Below, piece by piece: positions 55,508 to 64,000 of a DNA stretch of 64,000 nt (position 1 is the first letter of the stretch; the number at the start of each line of letters is the position of its first letter). A program made the translations under genes and the position numbers. A model generated the notes under the pieces. It ran no database searches. It saw only the letters and a program-made list of their open reading frames with translations, and was not told the DNA's origin. This DNA is from Rhizorhapis sp. SPR117 (lineage in GTDB: Bacteria > Pseudomonadota > Alphaproteobacteria > Sphingomonadales > Sphingomonadaceae). The stretch spans positions 13,740-77,739 of the forward strand of contig NZ_JAKKIE010000011.1 of assembly GCF_021742065.1 (NCBI RefSeq), in the 5' to 3' direction.

Positions 55508-57700
55508 CTATTCCGACTCGCTGGGGGGAATGGGTTCGGACTTGATGACCGATTGCGATCGCCTGACCTCCGGCACGACGACCCGGCCGTCAATGACCTG
55601 ATCATCGGGCTTTGGCTGATCCGAGCCGGGTGGCACAGCGCCCATATAATCCCGGACGAGTTCGTCGATGCTCGGTTCGCTATCTGGGTTCTTCAGCAAT
55701 TGCTGCGCCCGGATATAGCCATAACGCTGCGCAGTCAGGCGACGGCCATCTTCCGTACTGCGGATAATAGTGGGTCGGATAAAGACCATCAAATTCGTCT
55801 TCGCGCGCGACCTGCTTCGCGATTTGAACAGTTCGCCGATGCCGGGAATATCACTGAGCAGCGGAATGCGTTCGATCGTCTTGCGCTCATTATCATCAAG
55901 CAGACCGCCCAACGCCAATATCTCGCCATCGTCCACAGTGACGGTGGTTTCGATCTCGCGCTTGTTGATGATGAGGTCGCTGCTGTTGTTGGACACTGGC
56001 CCGGCGATGCTCGACACCTCCTGCCGCAGAAACAGCTTGATCGCGCCGCCCGCATTGATCTGCGGCTTTACCTCAAGCTGAATGCCGACATTCTGCCGCT
56101 GCACGGTACGGAACTGGTTATCGAAATTCTGGCTGAGCGCCTCGCCGGTAGTGACGGGCACTTCCTGGCCGACCAATATGCTGGCTTCCTGATTATCCAA
56201 CGTCATCACCGAGGGGGTAGACAGGATGTTACTGTCGGTATCGGATTTGACGGCGTTGATGATCGTGCCGAAAAAGCCATTGCGGCCCAGCTCAGTCGCA
56301 ATGCCGCCAAAGCCGCCGGTGGCGCTTGAGAGCGTATCAACCGCCGCCTGCTGAAGCGCACTGGCCAGATCGCTGTTTTCCGTCGTGGTCGTCGTCGTAA
56401 CCGTACCATCGGGAGCCACGACCCTGGTTTCGGTCGTGTTGAGTTCCTGCGCGGCAAATGCGCCGCCCAATGTCAGGATATTGGGGCTGGCATTGCTGTA
56501 ATTGGTGGCGGCAAATCCCGTCTTGGTGCTGCCGAGCAGGAACTGGACGCCCAGCTTTTTGGCCGCGCTGTCGCTGATTTCGACGATGATCGCTTCGACA
56601 AGAACCTGTTCGCGGCGGGTGTCGATCTGTCGGACCACTTCCCCCAACATGCGCTGTGCATCCGAATTGGCGGCGACAATGATGGCGTTCGCGCCTTCAT
56701 AGCGTGTGACGATCGCCGGACCGCGAGTCGAAATGCTGCTGCCCGAAGATGATGACGCCACGCCAGCTGGTCCGGCGGCAGGCGGCGCAGACGCAGCCGA
56801 GCCGTTGGCGCCGCCCGAAGCGGAAGGCGTCGTGGACGAGGCCGCCGAAGCGCCCGCCTGCCCGACAAGCTGTTGCAGCACGGGCAGCAGCTTTTCGGCG
56901 TCTGCATGTTCAAGCCAGTAAACCCGGATTTCCGTGCCGGATGCGGCGCGTTTGTCCAGGTCTCGTGCGACTTCGACCAGACGGGAAACCGTCGCTGCAT
57001 CGCCCCGAAGGGCAATGCTGTTGCTGCTGTCGATGGCGACCACCGACACATTGGGACCGGCTCCGCCCGCACCCTGCCCACCCTGCCCCACAAGTGATTG
57101 CAGCGAGGTGGCGATTTCGCGCGCCCCGGCATTTTTCAGGTTCACAATCTGCGTTGCCGCGCCATCCTGATCAATCCGTCCGATTAGTTGACGAATACGG
57201 GCGACGTTATCTGCGAAATCGGCGACGACAACGCTGTTTCCGGCACGATTGGCGGTAATCGATCCTTCCCGACTGACCAGCGGACGCAATGTTTCCAACG
57301 CCGATGCAGCGTCGATTGAGCGCAGGCGAAACACCTCCGTCACGAACTGGTTGCGCGCGGCGGACCCGCTGCCGACACGGCTTGGCTGTGACGCCGCGGT
57401 GTCGGCAGGCAGGATGCGATAGGCCCCACCCGGCGCTGGCACGGCGACAAGGCCGTTGGCGCGCAGCGTGGACAGGAAAATCTCGAAATATTCGGATTTC
57501 GACAGAGGCCGATCGGTCACTACCGACACCTTGCCCTGAACGCGCTGGTCGATGATGAAGGTGCGGCCCGTAACGCGCGCTGCATCCTGAATGAAGGCGC
57601 GAATGTCCGCATCACGTACATTAAGCGTCTGTTGCGCCTGAACCGGGCTGGCAAGGACAAGCGCGATCGCCGCGCTGATTTTCAGAATGTTTTTTTTCAT
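55508..57700 (-). CDS. gspD: type II secretion system secretin GspD
   Basis: 730 residues. Signal peptide about 1-22 (ending SPVQAQ), then N0-N3 domains (N0 begins LNVRDADIRAFIQDAA; N1-N3 with NSVVVADFADNVARI, SNSIALRGD and GANAIIVAANSD), a Ser/Gly/Ala-rich insert between N2 and N3 halves (about 285-320), and the secretin barrel with VPVTTGEALSQNF and VDDGEILALGGLLDD. It forms the outer membrane channel. Overlaps gspC by 4 nt. Confidence 0.97.
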   Translation of the reverse strand: MKKNILKISAAIALVLASPVQAQQTLNVRDADIRAFIQDAARVTGRTFIIDQRVQGKVSVVTDRPLSKSEYFEIFLSTLRANGLVAVPAPGGAYRILPADTAASQPSRVGSGSAARNQFVTEVFRLRSIDAASALETLRPLVSREGSITANRAGNSVVVADFADNVARIRQLIGRIDQDGAATQIVNLKNAGAREIATSLQSLVGQGGQGAGGAGPNVSVVAIDSSNSIALRGDAATVSRLVEVARDLDKRAASGTEIRVYWLEHADAEKLLPVLQQLVGQAGASAASSTTPSASGGANGSAASAPPAAGPAGVASSSSGSSISTRGPAIVTRYEGANAIIVAANSDAQRMLGEVVRQIDTRREQVLVEAIIVEISDSAAKKLGVQFLLGSTKTGFAATNYSNASPNILTLGGAFAAQELNTTETRVVAPDGTVTTTTTTENSDLASALQQAAVDTLSSATGGFGGIATELGRNGFFGTIINAVKSDTDSNILSTPSVMTLDNQEASILVGQEVPVTTGEALSQNFDNQFRTVQRQNVGIQLEVKPQINAGGAIKLFLRQEVSSIAGPVSNNSSDLIINKREIETTVTVDDGEILALGGLLDDNERKTIERIPLLSDIPGIGELFKSRSRSRAKTNLMVFIRPTIIRSTEDGRRLTAQRYGYIRAQQLLKNPDSEPSIDELVRDYMGAVPPGSDQPKPDDQVIDGRVVVPEVRRSQSVIKSEPIPPSESE

Positions 57701-58521
57701 TGGCTCGACAAGATCATGGCGATGGGAACGATATTGGCGCCCCGTTCGACCTGGAGGGAAATGCGGCTGCCCGGAGCAAGCTGGCCGGTGAGGGTCTGGA
57801 TATCGGCGGCGGATGCGATGGCGCGGCCGTTCACCTGAACAATGACGTCGCCCGGACGGAATCCGGCGGCCTGGAAGGCTGCGCCGGTTCCCGAAGGACT
57901 GACCGCAAGGCCGGTCACGCGACCGTTTTCGGTACGCGGAGCAAAAGCAATATCGCGCTGCACATTTTCAGCGGTCAGCGTCTGGTCGGGCCGTGCGGGC
58001 ACAGCATTGGAATCCGCAGCGGGATTTGCGGCAGGCTGCGCGACAGGAGCCGGTGATGACTGATCCAGAAACAGGGTTTCTTCCCGGCCTCCGCGATCAA
58101 TCACAACATGATCGAACGCGACGGACTTCAGAGTCACGCCCGGCAATATCTCATCCCCCGGCGCAAAGCTCGCCTGCATGTCGTCAGGCGTAGCAATGAT
58201 CGCCGACCCGCTACCCGATCCTTCGTTCAGGCGTGTACCGAACAGTTTCAAATCCAGCCCGGTCACAACCTGATCTCCACCCGGCGCGGCAGTTCGGAAG
58301 AAGGGATCAAAGGTAGAAAATAACGCCGTGCGCGTTTCTGCGGAGGGAATGTCAGCCTGACGCGGACGCCAATCGCCAAAAGTGCCAACGGGCGTGACGA
58401 CCGTCCAGACGATGCGCGCGAGTTGTAACGCGATCAGCGCCAACAACACCAGTTCCACCCAAGCGAAGACATCGCCACGGGGCAGCCGTGCCAACCAATT
58501 CCGATCCAATCTCAGACGCAT
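57697..58521 (-). CDS. gspC: type II secretion system protein GspC
   Basis: 274 residues. One membrane helix (about 18-42), the HR domain (LKLFGTRLNEGSGSGSAIIA) that contacts secretin GspD, and a C-terminal PDZ domain (about 195-265, GFRPGDVIVQVNGRAI). Links inner membrane platform and outer membrane channel. Start at 58521 (MRLRLDRNW) with AGGGGGATGA upstream; the longer frame is less likely. First gene of the gspCDEFGHIJKLMNO operon; its promoter should lie in 58522-58687. Confidence 0.93.
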   Translation of the reverse strand: MRLRLDRNWLARLPRGDVFAWVELVLLALIALQLARIVWTVVTPVGTFGDWRPRQADIPSAETRTALFSTFDPFFRTAAPGGDQVVTGLDLKLFGTRLNEGSGSGSAIIATPDDMQASFAPGDEILPGVTLKSVAFDHVVIDRGGREETLFLDQSSPAPVAQPAANPAADSNAVPARPDQTLTAENVQRDIAFAPRTENGRVTGLAVSPSGTGAAFQAAGFRPGDVIVQVNGRAIASAADIQTLTGQLAPGSRISLQVERGANIVPIAMILSSQ

Positions 58522-58687
58522 AATCTGGTCATCCCCCTGACAGCTTCGCCTGCTAGGGCGATTTATTGACGCTACCATGACTCATTCGTGACGTATTTAT
58601 TTCACTAGCGGCTTGTCAGCATGAAAGGCACCGCTTTTTTGAATTTGCACTAGGCATTTGCACCCGCCCCGGTTAGCCAAGCTGGAA

Positions 58688-59341
58688 ATGACATGTGCGG
58701 GCCGTCCCATGATCTATGCCACCAATGCAAGCCCCGCCCGCCTGATGCAGCATCCGGGCATACAACGCTTTCCCGATCCGGCGCTGACACTCTTCATCAA
58801 GCGTGATTTTCTGAACCCGCAGGAATGTAACGAAGTCATCGCGCGAATCGATAGCCGTCGACGCCCGTCAACCATAGCGGACGCCAATGGCGATCCCAAT
58901 TATCGCACCAGCGAAACCTGCGATCTTGACCCGACCGACCCCTTCGTCGCCGCCATCGACCAAAAGATCTGCGCCTTTGCAGGCATCGACCCGGCGCATG
59001 GCGAACCGATTCAGGGTCAGCGCTATGACGTAGGGCAGGAGTTCAAGGCACACACCGATTATTTCGAACTCAATGGCGCGGACTACGTCAAATATTGCTC
59101 GGTTGCGGGACAACGCACCTGGACCTTCATGATCTACCTCAACATACCCGAAGCAGGCGGCGCGACGCGGTTCAGGTCGGTGAACAAGATCATCCACGCC
59201 GAAAAAGGCAAATTACTATGCTGGAACAATATCGATGAAACCGGAAAGCCCAATCCCGCCACGATTCATCACGGGATGAAGGTACGCAAAGGTGTGAAAT
59301 ATATCATTACAAAATGGTATCGGGAGCGGGTTTGGAAGTAA
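58688..59341 (+). CDS. 2-oxoglutarate/Fe(II) oxygenase, prolyl 4-hydroxylase-like
   Basis: 217 residues from the ATG at 58688. The iron site H122-x-D124 in FKAHTDYFE, the distal His194 in TIHHGMKV and the 2-oxoglutarate Lys204 in RKGVKYII form the P4H catalytic set. YVKYCSVAGQRTWTFMIYLN and EAGGATRF are typical. Such enzymes hydroxylate prolines or other residues; the bacterial target is unknown. Alternative starts are TTG 58658 and ATG 58709. It is divergent from gspC, without evidence of a functional link. Confidence 0.88.
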   Translation: MTCAGRPMIYATNASPARLMQHPGIQRFPDPALTLFIKRDFLNPQECNEVIARIDSRRRPSTIADANGDPNYRTSETCDLDPTDPFVAAIDQKICAFAGIDPAHGEPIQGQRYDVGQEFKAHTDYFELNGADYVKYCSVAGQRTWTFMIYLNIPEAGGATRFRSVNKIIHAEKGKLLCWNNIDETGKPNPATIHHGMKVRKGVKYIITKWYRERVWK

Positions 59342-59365
59342 GCCTTCTCGTACCGGATGCGTTGT

Positions 59366-59408
59366 TAAAAAACAGAAAGGGCCGGTGTATCGCTCCACCG
59401 GCCCTTTC
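59366..59408 (-). terminator. intrinsic terminator of the TonB-dependent receptor gene
   Basis: A perfect 13-bp stem (59375-59387 with 59396-59408) is followed on the minus strand by TGTTTTTTAA. It lies 22 nt after the receptor stop and may also stop transcripts from the oxygenase gene on the other strand. Confidence 0.9.
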
Positions 59409-59429
59409 CATTCGCTGATCCTGTTCCGA

Positions 59430-62117
59430 TCAGAATTTCAGGGTCGCACCCAGTGACAGAGACGAACCCACATCATAGCTGTTGATGTCGATCCGGGAAT
59501 CGCCTGATTTCTGGAATTGTTCGAAATCCTGACCGAAAATGTTCCGGGCCTCGAATTTGAGTTCCAGTTCATTGCTGCCAAGCAAGACCGTTTCGCGCGC
59601 GACGAAATCGACACGGATGCCGGGCTTTTCGATCACGTCCGGCTGACCGGGCGCGCCGCGCCGAGCGACACGGTTGCTGGCATAGTTGATGAGGAAAGTC
59701 TGCTGCGAAGTTCCTTCAGTGGATTCCAGCCCGATCTGCAGATTGGCAATATGGTCCGACTGACCCGTCAGTGGGTCGCCATCGTTGAATATGCCTGTCC
59801 GAAGCTGCGGTGTGGCGCCCGACAAATCGAGTGCCGTCAACGTGCCATCGGGAACCTTCAGTTTGGACTGGGACCATGTGTAGTTTCCGGACAGGCGCAG
59901 GTTGCGGTCAGCCCAGAAATCCCCACCCAATCCTTCGAGCCAGAACAGCTTCTCCACCTCTACCTCGGCACCATAAAGCTGGGCTTCGGGCGCATTCGCG
60001 AAGCTGACGAGGAATTCGTTCGACTGGCGGGAAACGATGGTTTCGATAGGCTTGTCGATTTTCTTGTAAAAGCCTGCGAGGGAAAGGCGTTGACCCCGTT
60101 CGAAATACCATTCGAACCGTGCTTCGGCGTTGATCAGTTCACTGTCCTCAAGGAAGCGATTACCCCGGAAAAACTGATCGCTGTCGGTATCGAAATAACG
60201 CTGATTGGCCAATTCGCGGAACTGCGGACGGGCAATCGTCTTCGATCCCGCTAGACGAAGCTGCATATCCTCGGCAAAGTTCCAGGTGATTGTCGCCGCA
60301 GGCAGCCAGTATTCATTCTTGATTTCCGTCGATGATAAAACCGGCGCGCCGGTGAACAGCGCAAAGGGCGTCATGCTTTCTTCGCCCCTTTCATAGCGGA
60401 CGCCTGTCTGAACCTTCACGAAGGGAATGACATCCGCTTCGATTTGCCCATAACCTGCATGCACCTCCAGGCTGGCATCATAGGCCGCCGCCGGATCGAC
60501 GCTCTGTTGGAGCTGAATATTGAATCCCTGGATGGTGGCGTCGGACAGCAGATAATCCGGCCGCAACTGGGCAACCGGGCTGGTGGTCGATAAGCCGTCA
60601 GCCGCGATATACTGGAAGTCGCGGCGCAATGCCGTGCGCTCGTTCTTGCTGTAGGCATAGCCTGCGGAAAGGACAATATCGGCCGCCATCGGCAGCTTGT
60701 AGCTAAGGTCAGCGCCAGCACCATAGACATCCTCGTTGAGGTCGCTGAACGCAATCGTGGCGCCCGTACCGTTCGCGAAATTGTTGACCGGCTTGGTCGC
60801 AATGACATTGCCGTCGCCGTCAAAAAAATCGGTCAAGGCGTAAGAAAAGGTCCGTTCATAGGGTGCCTCGCGCTGCGTATTCGCATAAGTACCGCGAACG
60901 TCGAGTTGCACATCATTGAAATCGAACTCACCGACAAGCTGCGTGGAGAACAACTGGCGTTCATACCAGAGCGTGCGGCTCTGATTGAGTTGCACGTCCG
61001 GACGAACATCGTCGTTCGTACCCTGCTTGATCGACGCCTGTTTCAGCGTGTCGCGCACGAAGAAATTGGTCCAGCGTATCACATGGTCGCCAAACTGGCC
61101 CGACAGGCCCAACAGGCCATTAACGACAATGCGGTTGTCAGTCGTCAGAAACCGGAAATCCTGACTGGGCACCAGCGCTTCGCCCGCGCCGCTGCGGGTA
61201 ATCTGCTGAATGCCGCCCTTTGTCTGCCAGTTATTGCTGAACCCGGCAGTGAAGATAACGCCAATGCTTGAGTTATCGCCCACGTCGAATGACTTGCCCG
61301 CACTGATCTCGGCGGAAATATTCGCAGGGATGTCGCGGTTGCGCTGAACAACCGTTGTCGGCGCATTGACGAGGCTGGCCGTGATGGTCTGGAGTTCTGC
61401 ATCGGTGAAGTTGGCACGGTCCACCGGATTACCGGTATTGATCGCCGTCTGAAGCGCCGCCGGGATATCGCGGGTGCCGTCATCGAAGCCGGTCCAGTCG
61501 GAATCCGCCCCATAATAGGTATAACCCAGACGCGCCGTCGTTTCCGTTTCAATGCCGCCTGTCAGGCCGAAGCTGATGAAAGGTTCTTCCGGCGCGGTTC
61601 GCGTGGTCAGATTGATCACGCCGCCGCCGAATTCACCGGGATAGTTCACCGAATAACTCTTCTGGACCACCGAGCTTGCAAGCACGCTGGTTGGAAAAAG
61701 ATCGAGCGGAACCACGCGGCGAAGCGGTTCGGGCGAAGGTATCGGCAGGCCGTTCAGGAGCGCGAGCGAATAGCGTTCACCAAGGCCGCGCACATAGACA
61801 TAACGGCCGCCAACCACGCTAAGCCCCGTGACGCGCTGCAGTGCGCCCGCGATGTCGCCTTCACCAGTGCGGGCAATATCTTCTGCGGATAGCAGGGAAA
61901 TGACCTCCGGAGCGCCGCGGATGGGCTCTGGAATATAACGGCCCTGAACGATAATTTCGCCTTCGAAATCGGCGCCGGGCTTGGAGACCTCGACGCTTTT
62001 GCCGGAGTGTTCCGACGTAGTCTGGCTGGCCTGATCGGCGGTTTGCGCGATTGCAGCAGGCGCCACCAGCGCCGTGCCTATAAGCAAAAGGCTGGCAAAG
62101 GAGATGGGCTTCGTCAT
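59430..62117 (-). CDS. TonB-dependent outer membrane receptor
   Basis: 895 residues. Signal peptide about 1-24 (ending PAAIAQ), plug domain (about 55-190: EVISLLSAEDIARTGEGDIA, RVTGLSVVGGRYVYVRGLG, LDLFPTSVL, NYPGEFGGGVINLTTR) and a 22-strand-type barrel ending in aromatic LGATLKF, the outer membrane sorting signal. The substrate is unknown; the group resembles sphingomonad receptors encoded next to a PT-linker lipoprotein. Start at 62117 has GGGAAGAATGTC upstream. A hairpin separates it from the upstream lipoprotein gene. Confidence 0.93.
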   Translation of the reverse strand: MTKPISFASLLLIGTALVAPAAIAQTADQASQTTSEHSGKSVEVSKPGADFEGEIIVQGRYIPEPIRGAPEVISLLSAEDIARTGEGDIAGALQRVTGLSVVGGRYVYVRGLGERYSLALLNGLPIPSPEPLRRVVPLDLFPTSVLASSVVQKSYSVNYPGEFGGGVINLTTRTAPEEPFISFGLTGGIETETTARLGYTYYGADSDWTGFDDGTRDIPAALQTAINTGNPVDRANFTDAELQTITASLVNAPTTVVQRNRDIPANISAEISAGKSFDVGDNSSIGVIFTAGFSNNWQTKGGIQQITRSGAGEALVPSQDFRFLTTDNRIVVNGLLGLSGQFGDHVIRWTNFFVRDTLKQASIKQGTNDDVRPDVQLNQSRTLWYERQLFSTQLVGEFDFNDVQLDVRGTYANTQREAPYERTFSYALTDFFDGDGNVIATKPVNNFANGTGATIAFSDLNEDVYGAGADLSYKLPMAADIVLSAGYAYSKNERTALRRDFQYIAADGLSTTSPVAQLRPDYLLSDATIQGFNIQLQQSVDPAAAYDASLEVHAGYGQIEADVIPFVKVQTGVRYERGEESMTPFALFTGAPVLSSTEIKNEYWLPAATITWNFAEDMQLRLAGSKTIARPQFRELANQRYFDTDSDQFFRGNRFLEDSELINAEARFEWYFERGQRLSLAGFYKKIDKPIETIVSRQSNEFLVSFANAPEAQLYGAEVEVEKLFWLEGLGGDFWADRNLRLSGNYTWSQSKLKVPDGTLTALDLSGATPQLRTGIFNDGDPLTGQSDHIANLQIGLESTEGTSQQTFLINYASNRVARRGAPGQPDVIEKPGIRVDFVARETVLLGSNELELKFEARNIFGQDFEQFQKSGDSRIDINSYDVGSSLSLGATLKF

Positions 62118-62130
62118 GACATTCTTCCCG

Positions 62131-62168
62131 TAAATAAAAATGGGGCGGCGGCGCAGTGGCCGCCGCCC
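62131..62168 (-). terminator. intrinsic terminator or attenuator between lipoprotein and receptor genes
   Basis: A GC-only 10-bp stem (GGGCGGCGGC at 62143-62152 with its complement at 62159-62168, 6-nt loop) is followed on the minus strand by CATTTTTATTTA. It lies 22 nt after the lipoprotein stop and 14 nt before the receptor start. Confidence 0.82.
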
Positions 62169-62190
62169 TTCAATTTCAAAGCAAAGTCTC

Positions 62191-63735
62191 TCAGGACTGA
62201 ACGGGTGCTTCCTCGCAGGTCGGCCCGGTCGAATAGAGACCGCAGGTCCAACCCTGGAAGTTCGTGTCATTTGCATCCTGAACAGCGCCAATGAAGGTCG
62301 GGGTAACGAAGAAGCTGCTGAGCGAAGCCGAAGCGAATGGCGTAACTGCTGTTTCATTGGCCCCGTTGATGAACATCTGCGTCAGCGTGGACGCACCGTT
62401 CAGCGTGTTGTTGCTGCCCGCATCGAACGAAGCCTGAGCTGCCGCCGCTGTGTTGCCGCCGCTGCCAGCGAAGCCGGTGGCGCAGGTCAGATATACCGAT
62501 TCCCAAACCGGCGGACCCTGTTCGTCAATCGTGGCATCGGCAGCCTGGAGCGTGGTCGGCGAGGCGACATCAACGCAGGTGGCCGAACCGGCGATGGTGC
62601 CGTTCACGAACGTCCAGTCGGAACCGCCGCGCAGCAGCAGAGCCGCCGCCGAACTGTTGGTGCCAAAGAAGGTGAAGTTGGACAAGCGGACGTGGGTGCG
62701 CGGAACGTTGTTTTCGTCGCCGTTGCTGTCACCTTCGATCACGCGATCGCCCCGGCCCGCGGTCTGTTTTGCGATGAGAAACTGGTTGAAGCCCTGATAG
62801 CCGCTGTCAAAGTCAAAGCTGTCATCGCTGATACCGGTCATCACCAGATATTTGCCGTTCACGGTGCCGCCGAACCATTCGATACCGTCGTCAGAGCTGT
62901 TGTGAACCTGAATATGGTCGAAGGTCGTTCCCGAACCGACGCCGGCCATGGTGATACCATTAAGTTCGTTGCCCGTGGTGATTTCACGGCCGGAGTAGCG
63001 AACCTGGACATAGCGGATACTGCCGCTGTTGTCCGCCGGGGCATTGCCGCCGAAGAGGCGGGGCGAGATCAGGCCTTCCACTTCCTGGTTGCAATCTGGG
63101 TCGTTGGTGGGGTTGCTGGTGGTCGGGAAATTCTGACAGTCCGAAATCGGAGCCCGACCGAGGATGACGACGCCACCCCACAGACCGTCCGAATTGGCAT
63201 TGGTGCTACCCTCCAGATTCTGGCGTGCCGTGAAGACGATCGGGCGGGTTGAGCTACCAGCGGCGTTCAGCTGAGAACCGCGGTTGACGACGAGGGCGTC
63301 GGCTCCGCTCTGGCCGTAAATCACCACGCCAGGCTGAATGTTGAGAATGCCTTCAGTCCCAACGGGAGCCGAGCTGTCACCGCCGCGATCAACACCGACT
63401 TCGACGACACCATTGAGAACATAAGCGACGCCAGCGGCACTGGGCAGAGTGAACGAACCCGTGATCGGACCGCTGGAGGCCGTCAATTCAGGCGCGCTGC
63501 AGCTCAAATAGTCGCCCACGATAGCACCAGCGGTGAAGCCGGTCGGACAATCAGAGGCTGGACCGCCCGTCGGGGTGGGCGTGGGCGTCGGGGTCGGAGT
63601 TGGGGAAGGCGTTGGGGTCGGCAGGACGATTACACCTTCACCCGGCGATGCGACATCGTCAGCGCCGCAGGCGCTCAGGACGGCGCAGGCGCAACCCGCC
63701 ATCAGAATAGATTTGATATTCGAAATATGTGCCAT
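62191..63735 (-). CDS. surface or periplasmic lipoprotein with Pro-Thr linker and beta-helix-like domain
   Basis: 514 residues. Lipobox VLSAC with Cys23 after a hydrophobic signal, then a linker of alternating Pro-Thr (about 40-55) and a large domain with strong Gly/Asn/Ser/Asp content. Repeats such as GSIRYVQVRYSG, FDHIQVHNSSDDGIEWFGG and VRLSNFTFFGTNSSAALL suggest a right-handed parallel beta-helix. At least seven cysteines in the mature part may pair. The gene precedes a TonB-dependent receptor by 73 nt, so a substrate-capturing partner is likely. Substrate unknown. The start follows GGGGCGGAGACATT. Confidence 0.85.
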   Translation of the reverse strand: MAHISNIKSILMAGCACAVLSACGADDVASPGEGVIVLPTPTPSPTPTPTPTPTPTGGPASDCPTGFTAGAIVGDYLSCSAPELTASSGPITGSFTLPSAAGVAYVLNGVVEVGVDRGGDSSAPVGTEGILNIQPGVVIYGQSGADALVVNRGSQLNAAGSSTRPIVFTARQNLEGSTNANSDGLWGGVVILGRAPISDCQNFPTTSNPTNDPDCNQEVEGLISPRLFGGNAPADNSGSIRYVQVRYSGREITTGNELNGITMAGVGSGTTFDHIQVHNSSDDGIEWFGGTVNGKYLVMTGISDDSFDFDSGYQGFNQFLIAKQTAGRGDRVIEGDSNGDENNVPRTHVRLSNFTFFGTNSSAAALLLRGGSDWTFVNGTIAGSATCVDVASPTTLQAADATIDEQGPPVWESVYLTCATGFAGSGGNTAAAAQASFDAGSNNTLNGASTLTQMFINGANETAVTPFASASLSSFFVTPTFIGAVQDANDTNFQGWTCGLYSTGPTCEEAPVQS

Positions 63736-63900
63736 AATGTCTCCGCCCCGGCGCACCGGTGTCTGTGTTTCAATCCAGACCGCCAAGGAGGAAGAAAAGC
63801 CGCACGACTCGAAAGGCAGCCCCCCTTGACGCCCTCGAAGCGGCAACTAGGCGCGACATGTGACGGGCGGATTGTGTTTAAGAGACAGTTTGAAGAAACA

Positions 63901-63924
63901 TTTATGACTCTATTATGTCATAAA
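63901..63924. promoter_or_regulatory. palindromic candidate operator upstream of the lipoprotein-receptor pair
   Basis: TTTATGAC (63901-63908) and GTCATAAA (63917-63924) form a perfect 8-bp inverted repeat with an AT-rich 8-nt spacer. It lies 166-189 nt upstream of the lipoprotein start, in an AT-rich patch, at a typical regulator-site position. Which regulator binds is unknown; the TGTCATA word recalls Pho boxes, but the symmetry is inverted, not direct. Confidence 0.55.
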
Positions 63925-64000
63925 AACGTATGGCCCGCCCCGTTTGCAAGGTAGATTTTGAGATGCTCTGATCAGTCTGCGTCAACGTATACGGTCTCAT

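Noticed and set aside
62140..63252. 370-codon plus-strand frame opposite the lipoprotein
   Set aside because: Runs through the attenuator hairpin and the lipoprotein gene; Arg/Ala-rich composition typical of antisense frames.
63572..63625. CRISPR-like or minisatellite repeat
   Set aside because: It is the coding sequence of the Pro-Thr linker of the lipoprotein; units are only 6 nt and there are no spacers.
63901..63924. Pho box
   Set aside because: The TGTCATA words are in inverted, not direct, arrangement and spacing does not fit PhoB sites.

Overview
The window is a contiguous piece of an alphaproteobacterial chromosome, almost certainly Sphingomonadaceae. This is inferred from the arginine/aspartate/glycine-rich S6 tail, the long-form isocitrate lyase, the split glycine decarboxylase behind a tandem glycine riboswitch, the dcw cluster style, the TonB receptor plus lipoprotein pair, and short GC-rich dispersed palindromes. 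Genus cannot be fixed by eye. The DNA is GC-rich and coding-dense. I saw no tRNA, rRNA, CRISPR array, insertion sequence or prophage.

Layout. (1) 1-1334: end of a ribosomal protein operon, rpsF (5' truncated)-rpsR-rplI, closed by an intrinsic terminator. (2) 1475-5599: an alpha/beta hydrolase, a compact pterin operon folE-SDR-folB on the minus strand, and an MgtC/DUF4010 membrane protein. (3) 5614-9127: glyoxylate shunt island, an acyl-CoA-responsive type regulator divergent from a 51-codon ORF and aceA; the leader and the terminator of aceA share an 18-nt motif. (4) 9126-11652: rubrerythrin, a CCG-type Fe-S protein and a DUF3501 protein in one orientation. (5) 11964-15393: orphan CpaF ATPase, an exported methyltransferase-like protein, an EamA transporter. 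(6) 15432-20780: glycine cleavage operon gcvT-gcvH-gcvPA-gcvPB plus a DUF938 methyltransferase, preceded by a tandem glycine riboswitch. (7) 20865-42538: dgt, a TPR/SPOR protein and a complete division and cell wall cluster (mraZ to ftsZ), nearly all genes overlapping by 1-4 nt, with four phased TGGGA-type MraZ boxes upstream. (8) 42734-46436: a small membrane protein, cysteine synthase, a histidine kinase with an ethylene-receptor-like membrane domain and its receiver protein, and a 42-codon entericidin lipoprotein. (9) 46691-58521: a full type II secretion operon gspC to gspO. (10) 58688-63735: a 2-oxoglutarate oxygenase, then a lipoprotein and TonB-dependent receptor pair separated by an intrinsic terminator/attenuator, with a palindromic candidate operator upstream.

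Most of the window is core metabolism and envelope biogenesis. The observations most worth following are the ethylene-receptor-like kinase, the duplicated RNA-like element around aceA with a possible coupled leader ORF, the Tyr-xxx-Arg active site in the pterin SDR, the attenuator between lipoprotein and receptor, and two genuine small genes (7201-7356 and 46308-46436).
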